This document shows, one piece after another, positions 27,920 through 37,440 of a stretch of 64,000 nt of DNA. The notes below the pieces were generated by a model that did not search any database, was not told the origin of the DNA, and was given only the letters and a program-made list of their open reading frames with translations. The position numbers were made by a program, and so were the translations under genes. Within the stretch, counting starts at the first letter, position 1. The number at the start of each line of letters is the position of its first letter. The DNA comes from Mesorhizobium sp. Pch-S (GTDB lineage: Bacteria > Pseudomonadota > Alphaproteobacteria > Rhizobiales > Rhizobiaceae): contig NZ_CP029562.1 in assembly GCF_004136315.1 (NCBI RefSeq), positions 496,001 to 560,000 of the forward strand. The letters are read 5' to 3'.

Positions 27920-28824
27920 TCAGTTGTCGTTCTGGTGCAGGAATGAACCGACCACCCGCATGCATTCTTCTTGCTCTTCGACATGCGGCATGTGGCTGGA
28001 ATGCTCGAATATCACCCAGCCGGCGCCCTTGATGCCATCCTTGTAGGGTTGCACCGTCGCCGGCGTGGCCTCGTCATGGCGTCCCGAGACGATCAACGTC
28101 GGAACATCGATCGCCGGCAAGCGGTCGATCACGCTCCAGGTTTTAGAGTACCGATGACGTGGAATTCGTTCGGGCCGTTCATCACATTGTAGACGGTCGG
28201 GTTGCGTGCCACCTGAGCGAGGCTTTCAGCCACCTCCGTCGGGAATGGCACCACGCGGCAGACATGCCGTTCGTAGAACACCATCGTCGCCTGCTGGTAT
28301 TCGGGATCGTTGGTGGTGCCGGCCGCTTCGTGCCGGGTCAGCGTTTCCTGAACATCCTGGGGTAGGTCGGCGCGCAGGCGATTGGCTTCCTCGACCCACA
28401 ATTTCATCGACGCCGGCGAATTGGCGATCGTCAGCGTTTTCAGGCCCTTCGGCTGCAGCACCGCATATTCGGCACCGAGCATGCCGCCCCAGCTCTGGCC
28501 GAGCACGTGGAAGCCCGCCCGGATGCCGAGATGGTCGACGAGGTTTTCCAGTTCATCGATGAACAGTTGCGGCGTCCAGAAGTCGGCGCCTTTCTCGGGC
28601 AGCAAGGTCGAGTTGCCGCAACCGAGCTGGTCGTAGTGGATGACGGCGCGCCCGTCGCGCGCCAGCAGCTTGTAGGCATCGACATAGTTATGCGCGACGC
28701 CGGGACCGCCATGCAGGATCACCACCGGAGGTTTCTTGCCGTCGAGTTCACCGCTTATTCGGTACCAGGTCTCATACCCCCTGAAACCGGCCCGTCCTTC
28801 TTTACCGACGATCTCAACCGACAT
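27920..28824 (-). pseudogene. Proline iminopeptidase-family alpha/beta hydrolase, frameshifted
   Basis: The gene reads in one frame from 28824 to a TGA at 28131-28129 (231 residues) and continues in the -1 frame to 27920. The first part has HGGPG and the nucleophile motif GQSWGG (Ser111); the second has GRHDEATP (Asp) and HSSHMPHVE (His). All three catalytic residues exist but lie in two frames, joined near 28137-28146 at CTAAAACCTGG, where one base seems to be missing. A complete protein would be about 300 residues. It is in the peptide operon between the M17 aminopeptidase and the binding protein. A sequencing error or slippage at AAAA cannot be excluded. Confidence 0.85.
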
Positions 28825-28875
28825 TCCGTCTTCCCACCCTTATTGACACCATAGCGCGCCCGGCACGCCAGACCG

Positions 28876-30384
28876 TCAAGCCTCGCCAGCGTGTACCCAT
28901 TCCTCCAGCATCCGGACACCGAATGCCGTGCCGCCCTGACGGCCGAGTGGACCGTCTTCCTCGGCCAGTTCCTTGCCGGCTATATCGAGATGCACCCAGG
29001 CACAGTCTTCGGTGAAATGGCGCAGGAAAGCCGCCGCATAAGGCGCGTCGCCATCCTCCATATCCTTGGCGTGATGCCTGAGATCGGCGAAAGGCGATTG
29101 CAGCCCCTCGTCATAGGCGCGGTCGAGCGGCAGGCGCCAGAAGCGCTCGCCAACCGTTTCACCAGCGGCGATCATTCGCGAAGCGATGGCGTCGTCGGTG
29201 CTGAACAGGCCGGCGAAGATCGAGCCGAGACCACGCATCACCGAGTAGGTCAGGGTTGCCAGGTCGACCATGGCCGCGGGCTTGAAGCGTGTCGCCGTGT
29301 AATACAGACAGTCGGCCAGAAGCAGGCGTCCTTCCGCATCGGTGTCGAACACCTCGACGGTTTGTCCGGAAGCGGTCGTGATGATCTCGCGCGGCTTGAG
29401 CGCGGTGCCCGAAGGCAGGTTCTCTGCAATGCCCAGCACGCCGACAGCGTGGACCGGGCTGCCCTGCCGGGCGAGCGCCAACATCAGGCCACATACTGCT
29501 GCAGCGCCGGCCATGTCGGCTTTCATGTCGAACATCTGCGCGCCGCCCTTGATGCAAAGGCCGCCGGAATCGAAGCAGACACCCTTGCCGACAAAGGCGA
29601 GCGGCTGCGCATTCGCGTTGCTGCCGCGATATTGCAGCACCGCCACCTTGGGCGCACGAACCGAGCCCGCCCCGACAGCCAGAAGCGCGTTCATGCCGAG
29701 TTTCTTGAGTTCTGCCGCATCGAGAACCTCGACCTCGATACCGGCCAGGCGCAAGGGTTCGAGATAATCGGCGAAACTCTCGGGATGGAGATGGTTCGGC
29801 GGCAGGTTGACGAGGGTGCGCGCATATTCGACGCCATCCGCGACAGCGAGTGTGCGGGTGAGACCCGCCTGCAGCTCTGCCGGTCCGGACGTGACCAGAC
29901 GAACGCGCCAGACCTGATCGACACCGGCCTTCGGCCGCTTGTTGCGCATGTCGAAGCGATAGCGGCGGAGCCGGATGCCGAGCGCCACACGCGACAGCAC
30001 TTCGGCCTCGCTCAGGGAGACGCCGGCGACGGCATCGAAAACCAGCGCGGCTTCGCTCTCGCCTTTGCCTTCCAGATGAGCAGCGAGCGCGCCGCCGGCG
30101 CGGGTCAGTGACAACGCACTCACCGCATCCGCCCTGCCAAGCGCCAGCACGATCACACGCCGAGCGCTCACGCCTTGAGGCGGGACGAGATCGACGCAGG
30201 CCCCGCTTTCGGTCAAGGCATACGGAGCTGAACAGGCCCGGGAAATGATCCCGCCCATTTCGGCATCCAGTGCGGCTGCGCCAGATCCCAGGCCGTTCCC
30301 GGCGGTCTGCAGGATGACGATGACGGACGCGTCCTTGGGAAGCTTGTCCGTCGTTTCAAAGACCGGCACTGGCGACTGCGGCAT
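28876..30384 (-). CDS. pepA: M17 leucyl aminopeptidase-family protein
   Basis: A 502-residue two-metal aminopeptidase that removes N-terminal residues from peptides in the cytoplasm. The catalytic domain shows GKGVCFDSGGLCIK (the Asp and Lys region), MKADMAGAAAVCG and DTDAEGRLLLAD, where the usual first Asn of NTDAEGRL is Asp. I chose the ATG at 30384 with AGGAG about 11 bases upstream; the longer frame to 30480 is poorly supported. As first gene of the peptide uptake operon it would digest the imported peptides. A LysR gene diverges from it. Confidence 0.93.
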   Translation of the reverse strand: MPQSPVPVFETTDKLPKDASVIVILQTAGNGLGSGAAALDAEMGGIISRACSAPYALTESGACVDLVPPQGVSARRVIVLALGRADAVSALSLTRAGGALAAHLEGKGESEAALVFDAVAGVSLSEAEVLSRVALGIRLRRYRFDMRNKRPKAGVDQVWRVRLVTSGPAELQAGLTRTLAVADGVEYARTLVNLPPNHLHPESFADYLEPLRLAGIEVEVLDAAELKKLGMNALLAVGAGSVRAPKVAVLQYRGSNANAQPLAFVGKGVCFDSGGLCIKGGAQMFDMKADMAGAAAVCGLMLALARQGSPVHAVGVLGIAENLPSGTALKPREIITTASGQTVEVFDTDAEGRLLLADCLYYTATRFKPAAMVDLATLTYSVMRGLGSIFAGLFSTDDAIASRMIAAGETVGERFWRLPLDRAYDEGLQSPFADLRHHAKDMEDGDAPYAAAFLRHFTEDCAWVHLDIAGKELAEEDGPLGRQGGTAFGVRMLEEWVHAGEA

Positions 30385-30587
30385 CAGGCGGCTATCTCCT
30401 CCAAATTGTCGGTGCCAGAGAAAATGCGGCCACCGCGACATGCTCCGGAATCTGCGCTGCCGCCGATCCGAAGTGTTCATGCGCGAAGCCGCGTCCGCCG
30501 ATGGTGACGGTAGTTCCGGAGCCCCGAATAGTCGTGTTCTCTTGACGACTTAGTTGTTCTTGTCTCTTGGGTATCGCTGACAACGCA

Positions 30588-30627
30588 GGCGTTCAAACGC
30601 CAATTTTGTCCTTATCGATTGACAAAA
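30588..30627. promoter_or_regulatory. Two inverted repeats in the pepA/LysR divergent region
   Basis: GGCGTT-CA-AACGCC (30588-30601) is directly followed by TTTTGTC-N10-GACAAAA (30604-30627), a perfect 7-bp dyad ending 27 bases before the LysR start. They are likely operators for the adjacent LysR protein and could control both the peptide operon and the regulator. The rest of the 270-base gap shows nothing else. Confidence 0.5.
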
Positions 30628-30654
30628 ACTCAGCTGAGAACCCATGATCGGGCA

Positions 30655-31557
30655 ATGGCCCTACCCTCACTCAATGGCATGCGCGCTTTCGAAGCTGCCG
30701 CACGCCTCGGCAGTATCAAGGATGCCGCGGAAGAACTGCATCTGACGGCATCGGCGGTCAGCCGGCATATCCGCACACTCGAGAAGAACCTCGGCCAGGA
30801 TCTGTTCGAGCGCGGGTTTCGCCAGGTGACGCTGACGACGAGAGGATCCTACTACGCGCGCAATCTGTCGGAAGCCTTCGAGGCAATATGGCGCGCCACG
30901 GAAGATGTGACCTTTCATGACGGTGCGCGCCGCGACAAGGCCCAGCGTCTCCGTGTTCTGTGTGTGCCCGCCGTTTTGAACCTCTGGCTTGCCGACCGGC
31001 TGCCAGGATTTCGACGCCAGCATCCGTCGGTCGACCTTGAGATCCTGACATCAGGCAAGCGCACCAATTTCGATTTGGCCATCGTCGACGAGTTCGACTA
31101 CAAGGCTGGCCCGGCGCTGACGCTGCTCATCCCTCTGCTACTGACCCCGGTCTGTGCGCCCGCGTTGCTCGACGGCCCCATGCCGTTGCGATCACCCGCC
31201 GACCTGATCAACCATCACCTGATCCACGAGTGCGAAACCAACAGGTGGAAGCGCTGGCTCGAACAGGAAGGCGTCTTCGATGCGATGCCGAAATCCAGCA
31301 CCGTGCTCGACGACTGCGTGCTGATCATGCGCGAGGCGATGAACGGCGGCGGAATAGCGCTCGCCGACACGATGATGGCCCAGGACCTGCTGCATCAGGG
31401 CAAGCTCGTCGCTCCCTTCGAAGCACGTCACACCTATCCGGCAGGCATCTATCTGTATCAACGCCGCAGTATAGGCAGCAAACAGGGCGCAGCTCTGTTC
31501 CAGAGCTGGCTGCTTGAACAGGTCACCGACCATAAGAGAGTCATGGCGATCGACTAG
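30655..31557 (+). CDS. LysR-family regulator (GcvA-like)
   Basis: A 300-residue LysR-type regulator with the GcvA-like N-terminus LPSLNGMRAFEAAARLGSI and the helix-turn-helix AAEELHLTASAVSRHIRTLE, followed by the effector-binding domain. I chose the ATG at 30655; an upstream TTG at 30619 would add 12 residues but lies inside a dyad operator. It is divergent from the peptide uptake operon and is its most likely regulator. Confidence 0.93.
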   Translation: MALPSLNGMRAFEAAARLGSIKDAAEELHLTASAVSRHIRTLEKNLGQDLFERGFRQVTLTTRGSYYARNLSEAFEAIWRATEDVTFHDGARRDKAQRLRVLCVPAVLNLWLADRLPGFRRQHPSVDLEILTSGKRTNFDLAIVDEFDYKAGPALTLLIPLLLTPVCAPALLDGPMPLRSPADLINHHLIHECETNRWKRWLEQEGVFDAMPKSSTVLDDCVLIMREAMNGGGIALADTMMAQDLLHQGKLVAPFEARHTYPAGIYLYQRRSIGSKQGAALFQSWLLEQVTDHKRVMAID

Positions 31558-31578
31558 CAAGCACTCTCGACGCGGAGG

Positions 31579-33456
31579 TCAGCTTCCCCGCTGCCAGCAA
31601 CGAATTGTGTGACCTTCCGCGATCGTCCTGCCCGGCGGCTCGGCTTCCAGGCAGGCGGGTTGCGCCTCTGGACAACGGCCGGCGAAAGCACAGCCCCGGC
31701 CTGGCCGGGTCTCGATTTCCGAAGCCAGGGGAGCATGCTCGACGAGACCCGGCCTCCTATTGCCGGCTGCGAGCAGCATCTCCGTATAGGGATGGTTGGG
31801 ACCGGTGAAGATCTGCCCGGATGACCCTTCTTCGACAAGACGGCCACGATAGAGCACGCCGATCCTGTCGGCCATATAGCGCACGACCCTGAGATCGTGG
31901 CTGATGAACAGATAGGCCGTGTCATCGCGGCGTTGCAGGTCGTTGAGCAGATTGAGAACGGTGGCCTGTACCGAGACGTCGAGCGCCGAGGTCGGCTCAT
32001 CGAGGACCACCAGCTTCGGGGTTCCCGAAAAAGCGCGGGCGATCGCCGCACGCTGGCGCTGGCCGCCGGAAAGCGCGCCCGGCTTGCGCCCGGCGAATGA
32101 GGATGCAAGCCGCACCGACTGAAGCAGTTGCGGTATCCGCTGCGCCCTGGCCGATCGCGGCAGGTCGGCCAGCCGTCGCAACGAGCGGCCAAGAATGGTG
32201 CTGATCCGCTGTCGCGGGTTCAGTGTGCGGTCCGGCGACTGGAAAACCATCTGAATGTCGCGACGCTGGCTTGGCCTGCGCCGTTCCACGCGAGTGGCAG
32301 CCGCCTGTCCCGACAGTTCGACCGTTCCCGCAGCGGGCGCCTGCAGGCCGGTGACGATCCTGGCAAGCGTCGACTTCCCGGAGCCGGACTCGCCAATCAA
32401 GCCATAGGTCTCGCCGGCCGCAATGCTGAGGTCGACCCCGTGGAGAACCGCCTGGCCACCAAAGGACTGCCGGATGTCCTTGCACCGGAGCACGGTCTCG
32501 CGTTGGTGCCCGACCGTCGAGGGATTCGCTGCCTCCTCGGCGGGTTGGTTCGGAGAAGGCGATCCCGTTTCGGCAAGACGCCCGTCGCGCTTGGTATAGG
32601 CCAATGTCGGGATGCTGCGCACCAGCATCTGCGTATAGGAGTGCCGTGGTTCGTCGAACAACGTGCTGGCGTTGCCGCTTTCGACGACGACCCCGGACTG
32701 CATCACCGCGACGCGCTCGCAGCAGCGTTTGACCAGGTCGATGTCATGGCTGATCAACAGGATGCTGGTCTGGTGGCTTCGGCGAAGATCGTCCAGGATC
32801 GCGATGATCTCGGACTGCACGCTGGCGTCGAGCGCGGTGGTCGGCTCATCCAGGATCAGCAGGGCAGGATCCAGCGCAATGGCAATGGCGATGTTGGCCC
32901 GCTGCTGCATGCCGCCCGACAGCTCGTGCGGATAAAGCCGAAGCACACGCTCCGGGTCGGCGACACGCACGCGCCGCAAGAGGTCGCCAGCCTGCAGGGT
33001 GGCATCCTGCTGGCTGGCGCTGCGGTGGCGCACGATGGTTTCGGTGATCTGCCTGCCGATCGTCAGGCTGGGATTGAGCGCTGACCCGGGGTGCTGATAG
33101 ACGGCTGCAATGCGATCGCCGCGCAACCGGCGCAGTTCCTCCGCCGGGAGCGTTCGCAGGTCGCGCCCCAGAAATTGCAGTGCCGAGGCTTCCACCTGCG
33201 TTTGTTTTGGCAGATAGCGCAGGGCTGCCAACGCCACAGAACTCTTGCCGGAGCCGGACTCGCCAACCAGGCCCAACGCTTCGCCGGGCCCCACACTCAG
33301 CGAGACATTGCTGACGGCACGCTGCAGCGATCTGCCTGACCGGTAGCTGACGGAGAGGCGTTCGATGTTCAGAACGGATGACGGGGATGTCTCTTTCGGA
33401 ACCACATTCTTCTCGCTTTGCCGTCTAGGGCAACGGCTTCCGGATGTGAGATCCAT
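31579..33456 (-). CDS. Fused double ATP-binding protein of a peptide/nickel-type ABC transporter
   Basis: A 625-residue protein with two complete nucleotide-binding domains, like GsiA or YejF. Domain 1 (about 30-280) has Walker A GESGSGKSS, LSGGMQQR and LLILDEP; domain 2 (about 325-590) has [17 protein letters not shown] and LVVLDEP, with the oligopeptide C-terminal GCAFAGRCP. It is divergent from the monooxygenase, DUF427, binding protein and permease genes and probably energises that transporter, which has no other ATPase gene nearby. Confidence 0.93.
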   Translation of the reverse strand: MDLTSGSRCPRRQSEKNVVPKETSPSSVLNIERLSVSYRSGRSLQRAVSNVSLSVGPGEALGLVGESGSGKSSVALAALRYLPKQTQVEASALQFLGRDLRTLPAEELRRLRGDRIAAVYQHPGSALNPSLTIGRQITETIVRHRSASQQDATLQAGDLLRRVRVADPERVLRLYPHELSGGMQQRANIAIAIALDPALLILDEPTTALDASVQSEIIAILDDLRRSHQTSILLISHDIDLVKRCCERVAVMQSGVVVESGNASTLFDEPRHSYTQMLVRSIPTLAYTKRDGRLAETGSPSPNQPAEEAANPSTVGHQRETVLRCKDIRQSFGGQAVLHGVDLSIAAGETYGLIGESGSGKSTLARIVTGLQAPAAGTVELSGQAAATRVERRRPSQRRDIQMVFQSPDRTLNPRQRISTILGRSLRRLADLPRSARAQRIPQLLQSVRLASSFAGRKPGALSGGQRQRAAIARAFSGTPKLVVLDEPTSALDVSVQATVLNLLNDLQRRDDTAYLFISHDLRVVRYMADRIGVLYRGRLVEEGSSGQIFTGPNHPYTEMLLAAGNRRPGLVEHAPLASEIETRPGRGCAFAGRCPEAQPACLEAEPPGRTIAEGHTIRCWQRGS

Positions 33457-33581
33457 AATGTCTATAAAATTACTCGTATTGAATATGCGCGCAATCTAAC
33501 CTTTTGCCGGTTTGGAGATTTCCAGCCGCCAACTCCGCCGATGCGGCGAAGTTTTTGACTGCAGAAGGGAAGCAACCAGCC

Positions 33582-34940
33582 ATGGCGCATGGTCACATCA
33601 TCCTCAGCGCGTTCTTCTTCAACCCGCAGGGCGATCACCGGATGTCATGGCGGCATCCGCGCGCGCCGGGCCGCGAAATCCTCGACTTCGACTATTATCG
33701 TGATCTCGTGCAGGCGGCTGAACGCGCCAAGATCGACACGATCTTCGTCGCCGATCACGTGTCGATCTGGGATTCGGTCAAGAGCGGCGTCGCCCACTAC
33801 GCCAATGCCCGGCTTGAACCGTTGACGCTTCTGGCGGCGCTGGCCGGCGTGACCAGGCACATCGGCCTGATCACCACGGCCTCGAGTTCCTACAGCGAGC
33901 CCTACAATGTGGCGCGCTTCTTTGCCTCGCTCGATCACATCTCCAAGGGTCGCGCTTCCTGGAACGTCGTGACATCCGCCATGGAAGAGGAAGCCAGGAA
34001 CTTTGGACGGGACGGCAACATCGACCACGCGCTGCGCTACGAACGGGCCGGCGAATATCTCGATATCGTCAAGGCGCTGTGGGACAGCTGGGAAGACGAG
34101 GCGCTGCTGATCGACAAGGAGACCGGTTACTTCGCCGACCCGGCCAAGGTCCACGCCATCAATCACAAGGGACCACATTTCAGGGTACGTGGTCCGCTCA
34201 ATGTGTCGCGACCGCCGCAGGGCCATCCGCTGATCGTGCAGGCCGGTTCCTCGGAGGACGGCAAGAATTTCGCAACAGCCCATGCCGACGCGCATTTCGC
34301 GATCTTCAGCACCAGGGAAGATGGTGTCCGCTACCGCAAGGACATCAACGAGCGCCTTGCCCGCCACGGCAGGCATCCGGAGAGCTTCAAGATCCTGCCA
34401 GGCATCCTGCCGATCGTCGCCGGCTCGAAGGACGAGGCGCTCGAGCGTCAGGAATACCTGCAGACCCTGCTTCCCGATCAGGTCGGCATCGACCTTCTGT
34501 CGAGCTGGAGCGGGCTCGATCTTTCGGCTTATCCCCCGGACGGCCCCGTGCCGCCGTTGCCGGATGAAAGCACGTTCAACGGCGGCCACACCTCGCTCAA
34601 TCGCGTGCGGCAATGGGCCAAGCAGAACCTCACTCTGCGCGAAGTGGCACGCCGCCTCTCCAACAGCGGCTCAGTCCCGACAGTCGCCGGAACGCCGGTC
34701 GAGATCGCCGACCAGCTGGAAGACTGGTTCGTTGCCGGAGCCGCGGACGGCTTCAACCTGATGTTCCCGCTGCTGCCGGAAGACTGGCACGCCTTTGCCG
34801 AAAAAGTGGTGCCGGAACTGCAGCGCCGCGGCCTTTTCCGGACCGAATACGAGCCCGGCACGCTGCGCGACCGCCTCGGCCTTGCCCGACCGGCCAACCG
34901 CTTTGCCGAACAGCGCGACAATACACGCGCGGTGTCCTGA
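33582..34940 (+). CDS. FMN-dependent monooxygenase (NtaA/SnaA/DszA family, luciferase-like)
   Basis: A 452-residue member of the flavin-dependent two-component monooxygenase group that includes nitrilotriacetate and dibenzothiophene-sulfone monooxygenases. It has HPRAPGREILDFDYYRDL, VADHVSIWD, the conserved SLDHISKGRASWNVVTS and PLIVQAGSSEDGKNFA. A separate flavin reductase must supply FMNH2; none is adjacent. The ATG at 33582 gives the typical MAHGHIIL start. It begins an operon with DUF427 and ABC genes, so the substrate is probably imported by that system. Confidence 0.93.
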   Translation: MAHGHIILSAFFFNPQGDHRMSWRHPRAPGREILDFDYYRDLVQAAERAKIDTIFVADHVSIWDSVKSGVAHYANARLEPLTLLAALAGVTRHIGLITTASSSYSEPYNVARFFASLDHISKGRASWNVVTSAMEEEARNFGRDGNIDHALRYERAGEYLDIVKALWDSWEDEALLIDKETGYFADPAKVHAINHKGPHFRVRGPLNVSRPPQGHPLIVQAGSSEDGKNFATAHADAHFAIFSTREDGVRYRKDINERLARHGRHPESFKILPGILPIVAGSKDEALERQEYLQTLLPDQVGIDLLSSWSGLDLSAYPPDGPVPPLPDESTFNGGHTSLNRVRQWAKQNLTLREVARRLSNSGSVPTVAGTPVEIADQLEDWFVAGAADGFNLMFPLLPEDWHAFAEKVVPELQRRGLFRTEYEPGTLRDRLGLARPANRFAEQRDNTRAVS

Positions 34941-34961
34941 CCGCTGCATGGAGATGAAACA

Positions 34962-35747
34962 ATGAACGCCCCCGTGACCAATACGAAGCTGCAGCCGCGC
35001 GAAGCCAGCACACCACGGCTCGTCAACGTCCTTTCCAGCCCGAAGCGCATTCGCGTGCGTTTCGACGGCCAGACCATTGCCGACAGTCGCGACGTGCTGG
35101 TGCTCCGCTCGAACCACTTCCTGCCGATCTACTTCTTCCCCGCTGAGGCGGCGCTGGCGTCCGTGCTCAAACCCTCCGGACATCGCGACCCGCACGAGAT
35201 CGGCGGCGAACGCCAGTACTGGGACCTGGATAGCGGCGACCGGCGAACGGCAAACGCAGCCTGGACCTTCGTGTCACCGCCGGACGAGGAGTTGCATCCG
35301 CTTGCCGGCCGTATCGCCTTCGTCTGGAACGCTGTCGACCAATGGCTCGAAGAGGAGGAAGAGGTCTTCGTCCATGCGCGTGATCCCTATGCCCGCATCG
35401 ATGTCCTGCACAGCACAAGCCATGTCCGGGTCTGGTTCGACGGCGAGCTGATCGCGGACAGCCGGCGCCCGGTGCTCTTGTTCGAGACCCATCTGCCGAC
35501 CCGCTACTATATCCACCCCGACGATGTGCGGCTCGACCGCCTGGTTGCCTCGGACAGCAACACGCGCTGTCCCTACAAGGGCATCGCTTCCTACTGGTCC
35601 GGACGGCTGAAGGACGGCTCGATCGCCAGGGACATCGCCTGGAGCTACCGCGATCCGATCGACGAGATTCCGAAGATAAAGGGATTGATCGCCTTCTATC
35701 CGCAAGCCGTGGATCGCATCGAACTCGACGGCGAAACCGTCTCCTAG
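34962..35747 (+). CDS. Protein with two DUF427 domains
   Basis: A 261-residue protein made of two copies of the small beta-rich DUF427 fold: the first around residues 28-125 (VRFDGQTIADSRDVLVLRS) and the second around 148-250 (VWFDGELIADSRRPVLLFE, then the CPYKGIASYWSG motif). Only the second copy keeps the CPYKG motif; the first has GGERQYWD at the same place. The function of DUF427 is unknown. It follows the monooxygenase by 21 bases. Confidence 0.9.
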   Translation: MNAPVTNTKLQPREASTPRLVNVLSSPKRIRVRFDGQTIADSRDVLVLRSNHFLPIYFFPAEAALASVLKPSGHRDPHEIGGERQYWDLDSGDRRTANAAWTFVSPPDEELHPLAGRIAFVWNAVDQWLEEEEEVFVHARDPYARIDVLHSTSHVRVWFDGELIADSRRPVLLFETHLPTRYYIHPDDVRLDRLVASDSNTRCPYKGIASYWSGRLKDGSIARDIAWSYRDPIDEIPKIKGLIAFYPQAVDRIELDGETVS

Positions 35748-35783
35748 CCGCTCCCGCCACTTCCACCATTCATCGGAAAAGCC

Positions 35784-37427
35784 ATGACCAAACGTTCTGA
35801 TATCGATGCCTTGCGCGGCCTGTCCGGCGACCTCTGGAATGTCGCCGTCGACGAACATGCCGCCGGCTTCCTCAAACGCCGCGACCTGCTCAAATACGCG
35901 ATGCTGATCGGCCTGACCGGATTTGCGACATCGCAGGGGCTCGGCTTTTCCAGCCCGGCGCGTGCTGCCACCGGCAAGCCTGGCGGCACGGTCCGGGTCG
36001 GCCTCGACCAGCCGACCGCCGCGATCGACCCTATCCTGGTGACCGACCCGGCGAGCATCGCGCTGATCAGCCAGGTTGGCGAATATCTGCTGCTCGACGA
36101 TCCGAAGGACGGCCTGCTGCCGCGGCTCGCCGTTTCCTGGGAGGCCGACGAGACCGCCCAGCGCTGGACCTTCAAGCTCAGGCAAGGTGTCAAATTCAAC
36201 GACGGCCGAGCGGTCAGCGCGAAGGATGTCGTTGCTTCCTTCGAACGGCTGGTCGACCCCAAGAGCGGCTCATCTGCGCTCTCCGCCTATAAAGGCATCC
36301 TTTCCAAGGGCGGCATCCGGCAGGTCGATGAGCAGACCGTTGCCTTCGAGCTCGATGCGCCGAACAGCAACTTTCCGTTCTATGTCTCGTCCGACGTCGT
36401 CAACGCCATCATCCTGCCGGCGGACTACAATGGCGACTTCGAAAAGACCTTCATCGGCACCGGTCCCTTCAAGCTGGAATCCTTCCGCCCCAAGCAGGGC
36501 GCGACATTCGTGCGCAATCCCGACTACTGGGGCGAGCAGGCTCTGCCCGACAAGGTGGAAATCAAGTTCTTCGACGACCCGCAGGCGCAATTGCTGGCGC
36601 TGCAAGCCGGCCAACTGGACGTGATCCCCGAGACCACCCGGTCCTCGCTGGCGATCGAAGGCAATTCCGCCTTCAGGATCATCAGCGTGCAGGCAAGCTC
36701 GCATGACGAGGTCCATCTGCGCACCGACCAGGCACCGTTCACCGACAAACGGGTTCGCCGGGCGCTGGCCTTGACGATCGATCGCGAAGCCGTGGTGAAG
36801 GGCCTGCTCAAAGGCAGGGCGATCGTCGGCAACGACACACCTTTCGCGCCGATCTTTCCATCCTCGGATCCATCGGTTCCGCAGCGCAAGCAGGATCTCG
36901 CCGAAGCGAAGCGCCTGCTTGCGGAAGCGGGCTTCGCCAACGGCTTCGACGTCACGCTGACCACCGAGCGCGCCTACGACATTCCCGACTATGCCGTGCT
37001 GATCCAGAATTTCGCAAAGAAGGCCGGCATCAACATCAAGCTGAATGTGCTGCCGCAGGACGCCTATTACGGATCGGCTACCTTCGGCAGCTCACCCTGG
37101 CTGGATTCCGTGCTCGGCATTACCGATTTCGGCCATCGCGGCACGCCCGACATTTTCCTCAACGCGACGCTCAAAAGCAGCGGCACCTGGAACGCCGCCC
37201 ATTTCAACAACCCGACCTATGACGGGCTGCTGCTGGACTACAGCAAGGCCCGCGACCTCCAGGCGCAAAGGCTTGCCGCCGGCAAGATCCAGAACCTTTT
37301 GCTGGACGAGACGCCGCTGATCATCAGCTACTTCTCGCAATACAGCCGCATCACCAGCGCGAAGATCGAGGGTGTGCGCTTCACGGCGATCTCACATCTT
37401 CTGCTCGATCGTGCGTCCTTCGCATGA
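35784..37427 (+). CDS. Extracellular solute-binding protein family 5 with Tat-type signal
   Basis: A 547-residue peptide/nickel-type binding protein. The N-terminal about 30 residues are cytoplasm-like, followed by KRRDLLKYAMLIGLTGFATS and an SPARAA cleavage region, which looks like a twin-arginine signal (KRRDLLK). Family features GGTVRVG, WTFKLRQGVKFNDG and FTDKRVRRALALTIDRE are present. It is in the operon with the monooxygenase and two permeases, so it probably binds the monooxygenase's substrate. Confidence 0.93.
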   Translation: MTKRSDIDALRGLSGDLWNVAVDEHAAGFLKRRDLLKYAMLIGLTGFATSQGLGFSSPARAATGKPGGTVRVGLDQPTAAIDPILVTDPASIALISQVGEYLLLDDPKDGLLPRLAVSWEADETAQRWTFKLRQGVKFNDGRAVSAKDVVASFERLVDPKSGSSALSAYKGILSKGGIRQVDEQTVAFELDAPNSNFPFYVSSDVVNAIILPADYNGDFEKTFIGTGPFKLESFRPKQGATFVRNPDYWGEQALPDKVEIKFFDDPQAQLLALQAGQLDVIPETTRSSLAIEGNSAFRIISVQASSHDEVHLRTDQAPFTDKRVRRALALTIDREAVVKGLLKGRAIVGNDTPFAPIFPSSDPSVPQRKQDLAEAKRLLAEAGFANGFDVTLTTERAYDIPDYAVLIQNFAKKAGINIKLNVLPQDAYYGSATFGSSPWLDSVLGITDFGHRGTPDIFLNATLKSSGTWNAAHFNNPTYDGLLLDYSKARDLQAQRLAAGKIQNLLLDETPLIISYFSQYSRITSAKIEGVRFTAISHLLLDRASFA

Positions 37428-37440
37428 GGAAAAGTGACCG

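Noticed and set aside
28129..28146. Programmed -1 ribosomal frameshifting in the iminopeptidase gene
   Set aside because: The AAAA run is short, there is no canonical slippery heptamer and no clear stimulatory hairpin; a simple indel or sequencing error is more likely.
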